This document shows, one piece after another, positions 57,646 to 64,000 of a stretch of 64,000 nucleotides of DNA (within the stretch, counting starts at the first letter, position 1; each line of letters opens with the position of its first letter). The DNA is from Evernia prunastri. Lineage: Eukaryota > Ascomycota > Lecanoromycetes > Lecanorales > Parmeliaceae. The notes below the pieces were generated by a model that saw nothing but the letters and a program-made list of their open reading frames with translations, ran no database searches and was not told the DNA's origin. The stretch covers positions 186,001-250,000 of the forward strand of contig NKYR01000030.1 in assembly GCA_003184365.1 (NCBI GenBank), written 5' to 3'. The position numbers and the translations under genes were made by a program.

Positions 57646-60063
57646 TCAAAACCTGATCTCTCTCATCTTGCCCCTTCTCGTTCTCGCATTGTATTCCATC
57701 CACTGAGCAACTCCTTTTCTTCCCTGGGCCGCAAGTGGCCCTGGGTTCATGACATGGCAGCCTTCGTACGTAACTGCAAACGGGGGCGCTTCTGGGTCCA
57801 TGAGCACTAAAGCCGTTGGTAGTGGGTACAGTTGTAATGCCCCTGCATAATCCCATAACACCGGACGATCGGAGAGTGGAAATGGGGACAAGTTTCCTTG
57901 ATCTAGTATGGTTTTCACAAGCTTGCGTGCTGGTTGTACGTCAGATGCGACTGTTAAGTTTGCCGATTCGTCAACTTTAGAGTTTGGAATGCGAGATTCT
58001 GCTGTCTCGACCGCGATGTCGGTTTCCATACCCTCAACCGCTTCCTGCCCCTCCCCCAATGTTACATCTCCAGTTGCCTCATCTGGCATAACGTTCGACT
58101 CAGGTTGTGTGCCTGCCCGAAGTGGCCGAAATCTCACAGCGTTACGACGGAGCCTGCCAGACATGTCGTCGCGAAAAATCACGACTTCTTGCGCAGGCCC
58201 AAACAAAGTCAAACGCGTAGGATTCGTCGACCAGATGGCCTCTCCATCCGCCTTCTTGCCAGTCGCTTTCTCTGACTCGGCCCGTGCTGTAGCAAATGCG
58301 CGTTTGATCCGTGTGGTGAAGATATCAGGCACACTATCCCTGGGGAGCGCTGTAGCAGCCCCAGCCGAGAAAGCAGAAGCCCATGGGTCGTTGTCGCCAG
58401 GCACGAATACAAAGGTGGTGTTCTGAAGCATGGTTGGATAGTCTGAAATAGCGGAGGCGAGAGAATCGAAATACTCTTTGTATTCTATACTCCCGGCACT
58501 ACCATCTCCTCTCATAATAGCATGTCGAACGAAGTTGCCCATGAGGATCACGACCATTGGAGTCTGTTCGCCTTGTTCCGCCGCATACAAACCAAGGACT
58601 CGTTTTAGCGCCTGCAGCGTCTTCGCATTGTCGAGCTCAACGTCACCGCAGATCACCATTCTTGCCCTGCCCTCCACTAGACTCTCTGGTGAAGCTCTTT
58701 TCAGGACCTTTGTTTCCAGATTTCGCATTGCTGACCCAGCAGCTCTCTCGCTTCCAACGCCGAGGAAGTCAACCCAGCCAAAGCCTGCTGCGCTCGTATG
58801 GCCGTCTCTACTGGCACCGTTAACGCCAATTGTGACCTCACGGCGTTCGCAAGGCGGCCCTCCGACGGAAAAGGCAATAAATTTGCCACCGACAGTACCA
58901 CCCACGCCGCGATTGCCGTCCAGCCCAGGACCAGTGCTTGAAGCTTCTTCCTCATACACTCCGTCCACCAGGACTATCATTCCGGGAGTAAACCAAGCAC
59001 CGTCTTCTGGGACTGGCCTCGCATGTTGGATGTCGAGGGCAATACTCCCTGTGAGATCGTTGACAGTCAATACGCCGGTAGGAGATATCGTTAAGAGGCC
59101 GAGCAGGAGGTGACTGCTGCCGCTACGGCCCAAAAGATTGGCAATGGGTGTAAGTTTATAAGCCTGCTGGGTCGTCGCTATGGTTGATGAAGAGCGTTGC
59201 AAGGAGCTCCTGCTCGCAGATGCAACCGACGACGATTGAAACGATTCATTGCGCAACAACCGCTGGTGAAGGAGGTTGTAGCGATGGCGGAAAAGATGGG
59301 TCTTATGTGAGGGATTTGGCATTAATGAAGGGGCAGTTGAGGCTATTTCGAAATGCTTTTGGCCAGCATTATAAGTCAGTCTTGGCTGTTCAAAAGCACC
59401 AACGATCTTCAGCCATCGTCTAGGATCCTCGAAACCAGCGGCATCTTCACTATTGTCAACGCGCGGGGCCGACCTTTCAAGGCTTGCTCCGTTGTCCTCT
59501 TTACTCAATGTCCCAGGTTTCGAGTTCGAGTTTGCAGCATCTTCGGTGGTTTTTCCGAATGCAAAGCTTCCTTGAAGGTTAAGTCTCCCTTGTTGGCAAG
59601 GCTGTCCCCCGCTCATGGATCGCTCCAGATTCCGCAGGATACTCTGTAGCTCCTCTCCCTCGCCCGGTACAATGACGCCACCACCGTTATTTTTCCAGCT
59701 CTTGGCAGCTGCGTCCAATACTTTCTCTGCCAGGCCTTCCTCCCGCCATCCGGAACCGCAATGCTTACCTATGAAGGTAGCAAAAGCTTGGAGCGTTGAC
59801 GATGTGAGCGTGAGATTGTGTTTTTTTGTGAACGTTCGGAAAGCCAGAGGTCTTAAAGTAGCTGGCGGTAAAAGTATGGGCAGTATTGATGGCTTGGATG
59901 GCTCTGTAGGTTTGGAGATTCGCTTTGGGTGAACGGGCGTACCAAAGGCTGGCGATGAGGAGGGAATGGGGTTTTGGAGCGGGGCTTTTTGAGGGGCGTG
60001 GAGGAGAGGTGCTGTGCGAGCATTTGTGGCTTTGGTCCGTCTATCCATAGCTTCGATATCCAT
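57646..60063 (-). CDS. dpb2: DNA polymerase epsilon subunit B (DPB2/POLE2)
   Basis: Essential accessory subunit of the leading-strand polymerase, linking it to GINS/CMG. 805 aa, no intron. After a disordered leader comes the small N-terminal helical domain (LRPLAFRTFTKKHNLTLTSS, KHCGSGWREEGLAEKVL). The middle has FEDPRRWLKIVGAFEQPRL and an OB-fold with KLTPIANLLGRSG and LTGSIALDIQHA. The inactive calcineurin-like phosphoesterase domain shows VICGDVELDNAKTLQALKRV, VVILMGNFVRH, FVFVPGDNDPWAS, NPTRLTLFGPAQEVVIFRDD and the C-terminal DYAGALQLYPLPTALVLMD with CHVMNPG. Start Met 60063 (MDIEAMDRRTK) or Met6. Divergent from NASP with an MCB box between them. Confidence 0.95.
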   Translation of the reverse strand: MDIEAMDRRTKATNARTAPLLHAPQKAPLQNPIPSSSPAFGTPVHPKRISKPTEPSKPSILPILLPPATLRPLAFRTFTKKHNLTLTSSTLQAFATFIGKHCGSGWREEGLAEKVLDAAAKSWKNNGGGVIVPGEGEELQSILRNLERSMSGGQPCQQGRLNLQGSFAFGKTTEDAANSNSKPGTLSKEDNGASLERSAPRVDNSEDAAGFEDPRRWLKIVGAFEQPRLTYNAGQKHFEIASTAPSLMPNPSHKTHLFRHRYNLLHQRLLRNESFQSSSVASASRSSLQRSSSTIATTQQAYKLTPIANLLGRSGSSHLLLGLLTISPTGVLTVNDLTGSIALDIQHARPVPEDGAWFTPGMIVLVDGVYEEEASSTGPGLDGNRGVGGTVGGKFIAFSVGGPPCERREVTIGVNGASRDGHTSAAGFGWVDFLGVGSERAAGSAMRNLETKVLKRASPESLVEGRARMVICGDVELDNAKTLQALKRVLGLYAAEQGEQTPMVVILMGNFVRHAIMRGDGSAGSIEYKEYFDSLASAISDYPTMLQNTTFVFVPGDNDPWASAFSAGAATALPRDSVPDIFTTRIKRAFATARAESEKATGKKADGEAIWSTNPTRLTLFGPAQEVVIFRDDMSGRLRRNAVRFRPLRAGTQPESNVMPDEATGDVTLGEGQEAVEGMETDIAVETAESRIPNSKVDESANLTVASDVQPARKLVKTILDQGNLSPFPLSDRPVLWDYAGALQLYPLPTALVLMDPEAPPFAVTYEGCHVMNPGPLAAQGRKGVAQWMEYNARTRRGKMREIRF

Positions 60064-60401
60064 CGCTCGTATACTGCCATCTAATGAAAGAAATTTTTGC
60101 AGGGCGGGGTCATTACGCGTCTCGGATCAGACGCGCCCTCGAAATGGTCGGAACACGCCCGCGAGTGAACTTTCGCTCTACTCTTTGACACCGAACTATT
60201 TGACACACACATAGCCATTGACAGCACATTAACTTGATCCTCTACTTTTTCCAAAAAAGCTTAGCATCCAAGGCTCGTTTTAATACCTACCACCTCAATG
60301 TCCTTTGAAGCAAGGTTCGAAACTCACTGTTGCTACATATTACTCAGCTCACCCGGCTCCAGAATGCGCAACTCTTAATCGCAACTCTTCATCCCGCCAC
60401 C
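60064..60401. promoter_or_regulatory. Shared divergent promoter dpb2 / NASP with MCB (ACGCGT) box
   Basis: A perfect ACGCGT at 60115-60120, 52 bp upstream of the dpb2 ATG, and a second ACGCG core (60131-60135). ACGCGT is the MluI cell-cycle box bound by MBF in fungi at G1/S genes; both flanking genes act in S phase. Binding itself is inferred. Confidence 0.55.
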
Positions 60402-61918
60402 ATGGCAGAAGTTTCAGAAGTCCGATCATTTCCTGGAAACGTCGATACGGATGTCGAGGTGAATAGCAACGGCAGAACTCAGCTTCGAAATCTTACTGCG
60501 CAAGCCACCCTCAAGTATTCGGTCAAAGATTATAATGCTGCAGCAGAGCTCTATTCCCAAGCCACCGAGCTACAAGCTGATATTAACGGCGAGATGTCAT
60601 CAGAAAACGCTGATCTACTCTATGCGTACGGGCGATGCCTCTACCACGTCGCTGTAAAAAACAGCGACGTGTTGGGCTCCAAGGTTGCCGGTGAGAAACG
60701 CGAAGAGGGCCACAAGAAGCCGAGCAGCAAAAAGCCGAAAAACCAAACAATGATCTACGACTCCGATGGGCAGCAAATGAGGATCGCCGAAGAGGTTGTG
60801 ACAAAGATTGTTGAAGAAAAGGATGGTCAGATTCAGCCAGGCGACGAAGCGGACAGAAGCAAACCATACTTCCAATTCACAGGCGATGAGAACTACGACA
60901 CATCCGGTGAGGAGGAGGAAGAAGGTGGTGAAGTAGACGTGGAGGACGCCGGAGACGCCGACGAGGAGGATGACTTTGTTAATGCTTATGAGGTACTGGA
61001 TCTGGCGCGCGTACTGTTGTTGAAGAAGCTGGAGGAAGTCCAGAACAGCAGTGGCAAGGGAAAAGAGCAAATTGAGTCGCAACAAGTCCAGCAGCTCAAG
61101 GAACGTCTCGCAGATACGTACGACTTACAAGCCGAGATATCACTGGAAGGAGAAAGGTTCCCCAATGCAGTTACGGATCTCAAATCTGCGCTAGAGCTAA
61201 AGAGAAAACTCTTCCCACAAGACTCAAGTCTTGTAGCAGAGGCCCATTTCAAGCTATCTTTGGCTCTAGAATTTTCATCTGTAACGCAGCAGAAGAAGAA
61301 AAACGGAGAAGCGGATTCAGACACCGAGGGACATGTTGATGAATCGATGAGAGAGGAAGCAGCTTTAGAGATGGAGGAAGCGATTGCTAGCTGTAGGCTG
61401 AGGATCAAGAGAGAGGAAATGATATTCCTTGATACCCTTAAAGCTAACGAAGATTCCGAAAAACCGAAAGTCACGGAGGAAGCCATCACTGATGTGAAGG
61501 AAATGGTCAAGGAAATGGAACAAAGGGTGAGTGGCGCTCAAATAGCTGTTCAAAGACTATAAGCTCACATTCTCTACTCCAGCTCATCGAACTTCGCCAA
61601 ACCCCTGTATCTGTCAGCGATCCAACCGGTATGGGAACGATCGATGGTTCAAACCCGCTCAGCGGCATCCTCGGATCTATACTCGGAGAGTCTCCGGCAG
61701 CACAGAGGGCAAGGCTAGAGGAGGCTTCCAAAGGTGCGAAAGATTTAACTAACCTTATTAAGCGGAAGAAGCCAGCGGAAGACGATGAGTTCAATGCTTC
61801 TGAACCTGATAGGGTTCAGAGCAATGGCAAGAGGAAGGTTGATCTCGGAGATGACGAAGAAGTGAGCACTGGAAAGAAAGCGAAGATATCCGACGGCGCT
61901 GAGGACACAAATCTTTAG
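60402..61918 (+). CDS. NASP/Hif1/Sim3-type histone chaperone (SHNi-TPR)
   Basis: Binds H3-H4 (or CENP-A in Sim3) and delivers it for chromatin assembly. Exons 60402-61526 and 61583-61918 (56-nt intron, GTGAGT donor); 486 aa. The start ATG sits in CCACCATGG, a good context. The first TPR (LTAQATLKYSVKDYNAAAEL) is followed by DLLYAYGRCLYHVAVKNSDV; the second repeat is interrupted, as in the family, by an acidic stretch (SGEEEEEGGEVDVEDAGDAD). Then DFVNAYEVLDLARVLLLKKL, the TPR pair LADTYDLQAEISLEGERFPN and AVTDLKSALELKRKLFPQDS, and AEAHFKLSLALEFS with a long coiled coil after it. After the splice the tail reads LIELRQTPVSVSDPTG, LSGILGSILG and a basic nuclear-localisation-like end. Ends 247 bp from the converging Yippee-like gene. 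Confidence 0.92.
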
Positions 61919-62164
61919 CATTTACATAGCATAATCTACCTGGCCTGAGAGGTAACATCTCCAAGGTGACACTAGCTATCCACAGACCAGAGTCGAGCAT
62001 CGTCATAGCATTCAGAAAATCTTGAGAATCAGAAGGGTATGGCAAGATCAAAGCGCCAGTAACGAATCTCATTGTCCAAATAAAGACTAGCCACCGTTAC
62101 ATCCTCCTTCACTGATGGACCTGAAAATCGAAATGTCTTTAAGCATTATCGCCCACAGTGACGG

Positions 62165-62905
62165 TCAGCGCTGCCTCGAATCTGTCTCATTTGACGCTCC
62201 AGCCTTTGTCTTTCTGAACAATTTGCCCTGCCTTCTCTTCATCGCTAACGATGGATTCCACACGCCTGCGAAAAGATCCTCGCACTCGTCCTCATCCTGG
62301 CTATCAAATTCAACGGCATCCTCGCAGCTAGCATCAATGCCCTCGTCTCGCAAGCTCGTAGGAGGCAGCTCTAGCTCATTATTCTCCCAGTTCGAAGATG
62401 AGCATATCATCTTCGTCTCCAGGATGTATTTGCCGACTTTGTACCTCTGCGACTCCTCCTCCGCTCCATCGTACTTCCAACCTAGCATGGAGCTGCAAAA
62501 AGCGCATCGGACATCACTGACCGTATGCACCCCTGTAACGAGTTGCCGTGATGAAGGAGGATCGGTCTTTGTGTTTGGCAAGCACAGATCATTGGCGGCT
62601 TTGGACACCTGGATGAATCCTGACAGCACCGAGGAGGGAGAAACTAAATAGGCTCGTCCGTGGCGGCCGGTGAAGCCTTTGCTGATGATTTGGGAAGTCA
62701 TGCACACATCAGTCAAGCATTTGACGCAGCGAACATGAGACATATGGCCATTCAAATAATTTCCCATAAAGCCATTGCCAGTATCTGTTGACGGGTTTGA
62801 GTCCGTCGAGCTAGTCGAATCTGTGCTCTCTTTCCGTCGGCGAAAAGAGATAGAAGGAAGAAGATAGACTGGAAAAAGCGACCTTGGAGATGAACGAGTG
62901 AACAT
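62165..62905 (-). CDS. Yippee-like zinc-binding protein
   Basis: 246 aa, single exon. The two zinc-binding pairs are C60-V-K-C63 (HVRCVKCLTDV) and C134-A-F-C137 (VRCAFCSSMLGWKY), with the family's GFTGRHGRAYLV after the first and QRYKVGKYILE after the second. The spacing between pairs is about 70 residues, versus about 52 in typical Yippee proteins, because of a Ser/Pro/Asp-rich insertion (around residues 96-122). Both ends are extended by Ser/Thr-rich and acidic disordered tails. Yippee/Moh1 proteins are conserved but poorly understood. It converges on NASP. Confidence 0.88.
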   Translation of the reverse strand: MFTRSSPRSLFPVYLLPSISFRRRKESTDSTSSTDSNPSTDTGNGFMGNYLNGHMSHVRCVKCLTDVCMTSQIISKGFTGRHGRAYLVSPSSVLSGFIQVSKAANDLCLPNTKTDPPSSRQLVTGVHTVSDVRCAFCSSMLGWKYDGAEEESQRYKVGKYILETKMICSSSNWENNELELPPTSLRDEGIDASCEDAVEFDSQDEDECEDLFAGVWNPSLAMKRRQGKLFRKTKAGASNETDSRQR

Positions 62906-64000
62906 CTTGAGCTCTGAAGCTTGTAGAAATGGCTCGTGAGGTCTGATCGTGCGTTTGGATTGTGGTGGGAAGAGACTACGTCTAGGTCAGGCGCAAACTT
63001 AGATGCTGGCGGTCAAAACACTTCATGTGTCATCCGCATACATAACTTGACAGCCATGACAGTATATATTCAGAAGAAGAATTCAAGAGAAGGACGGAGC
63101 CATGCCACGAAAAAAGGTGGAGGTGGAGGTGGAGGTGGGGTGGGGGTGGAGGTGGAGGTGGGTTACAAATCAATTTGCAAGGAAAATACAAGTTTATAAT
63201 TAAGGTAATACTTCCACAGCATTTTTCTCATAGAAGGCAACGGATGTCTATAACCGCCAGAGACAACCTGTATATCTTCAACAATCTTTGAGATCGGATT
63301 CGTATTGATAGTAACAAACGATAGCGTACTATATTAAACAATAGCTAGCATACTATAGAGTGTGGTAAACTACATAAAATGTATCTTGGCTTACCGGGAT
63401 TGAAGTAACATCATTTAAGGGTTTCAAAGTAACATTATTCAAGGGTTTCCTCGAAGGTAAAGGTCAAATTTCATGCGATAAATGATACGAGTGCGAGATC
63501 TTACCCACGATTTGGAAGGGTATACCCATTCTACGTTTGTAGCATATAACTAAATAGACTGGTGCGGAGCATAGAGCATGCAGGAGCTCTTTGCCCAGCT
63601 GGCCTAGCTAAATGCCTTGTAATCGCCAAATAGTCAACGCGTTCATGTTCTTTTCTCGCCTCTTCAAGAAGAGACATGATGCATGATGCCAAACGCCCAA
63701 AACACTTGCTAGAAAGGGGTATCGATCCAGAGACGCCATGCTCACTCCGTTGACCATGCCAATGACCCTTCCGTGACTCCCTTATCTCATGCTTGGTGAT
63801 GCTAGTACTGCCCGACCTTCATGCTTGCGAAATATCTTTCCTGATTCCTGCTCCATCTAGATCTCACGGTAGTCTGTCGGTCTCTGCACATTTCGCCGTG
63901 CTTGATGGCGATGTGGATTGACCGGCTTGCGAAAATACGCGCTATCTTCCTCGTTGGAGGTCGGAGCGTTGAAATTGGTCCGCTGTTGGTTAGCAAATGA
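62906..64000. other. Intergenic to window end
   Basis: No gene supported. Contains the (GGTGGA)n minisatellite and an A/T-rich stretch around 63180-63560. A GATCGAT-containing segment near 63715-63770 is superficially tRNA-like on the minus strand but does not fold. Confidence 0.55.
63116..63164. repeat. (GGTGGA)n minisatellite
   Basis: About eight GGTGGA/GGTGGG units in a row, interrupted once by GGGGTGGGGGTGG, downstream of an A run. Confidence 0.9.

Noticed and set aside
63700..63785. Possible tRNA on the minus strand (GGATCGATACC as a B-box)
   Set aside because: T-stem does not pair, only about 60 nt between plausible acceptor ends, and no anticodon arm; a chance match.
1..64000. Secondary-metabolite cluster or phage/viral island
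   Set aside because: No PKS, NRPS, terpene cyclase, integrase, capsid or polymerase genes; gene content is housekeeping apart from NAS.

Overview
The window is nuclear DNA of a filamentous ascomycete (Pezizomycotina). It has spliceosomal genes with mostly 50-65 nt introns, a giant involucrin-repeat/leashin-type protein (Woronin-body tether, known only from filamentous ascomycetes), a JHD1-type demethylase with fungal Zn-cluster motifs, and fungal Mep, Flc and CSC1/RSN1 membrane proteins. Two genes carry a distinct class of 120-159 nt introns resembling the introner-like elements described in Dothideomycetes, so that class is my best guess; species cannot be told from the window.

Layout. 2-13647(+): C-terminal part of the giant leashin-like gene, cut by the left edge. 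14134-14454(-): a 64-codon, two-exon zinc peptide gene that a plain ORF scan misses. 15091-16305(+): unrecognised zinc-motif protein. 17725-19524(+): ammonium transporter. 20392-23477(+): glutamate decarboxylase with about 14 exons. 24185-28208(-): CSC1/RSN1-like channel. 29164-30806(+): hexokinase. 30968-32805(-): UTP18. 32806-36786: a gene-poor, repeat-bearing gap with a 49-bp-arm inverted repeat carrying telomere-like units. 36787-40038(+): NAD-glutamate dehydrogenase. 40895-41368(+): small Lys-rich protein. 42078-46854(-): JHD1-like demethylase. 48269-49334(+): nicotianamine synthase-like enzyme. 49534-50211(-): cyclic phosphodiesterase. 52378-53639(+): GH128-like glucanase. 54114-56459(-): Flc/TRP-like membrane protein. 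57646-60063(-): DPB2. 60402-61918(+): NASP/Hif1 histone chaperone. 62165-62905(-): Yippee-like protein.

The genes are mostly housekeeping with no operon-like logic. Three do meet in nitrogen metabolism: ammonium uptake (Mep), glutamate to GABA (GAD) and glutamate to 2-oxoglutarate plus ammonium (NAD-GDH) lie within about 22 kb. DPB2 and NASP (replication and histone supply) share a short divergent promoter with an MCB (ACGCGT) box. The most unusual items are the two intron size classes, the nicotianamine synthase, the missed zinc peptide, and the fold-back repeat with TTAGGG units. All exon borders were read by eye from splice signals, reading frame and remembered family conservation; no alignment or transcript data were used.
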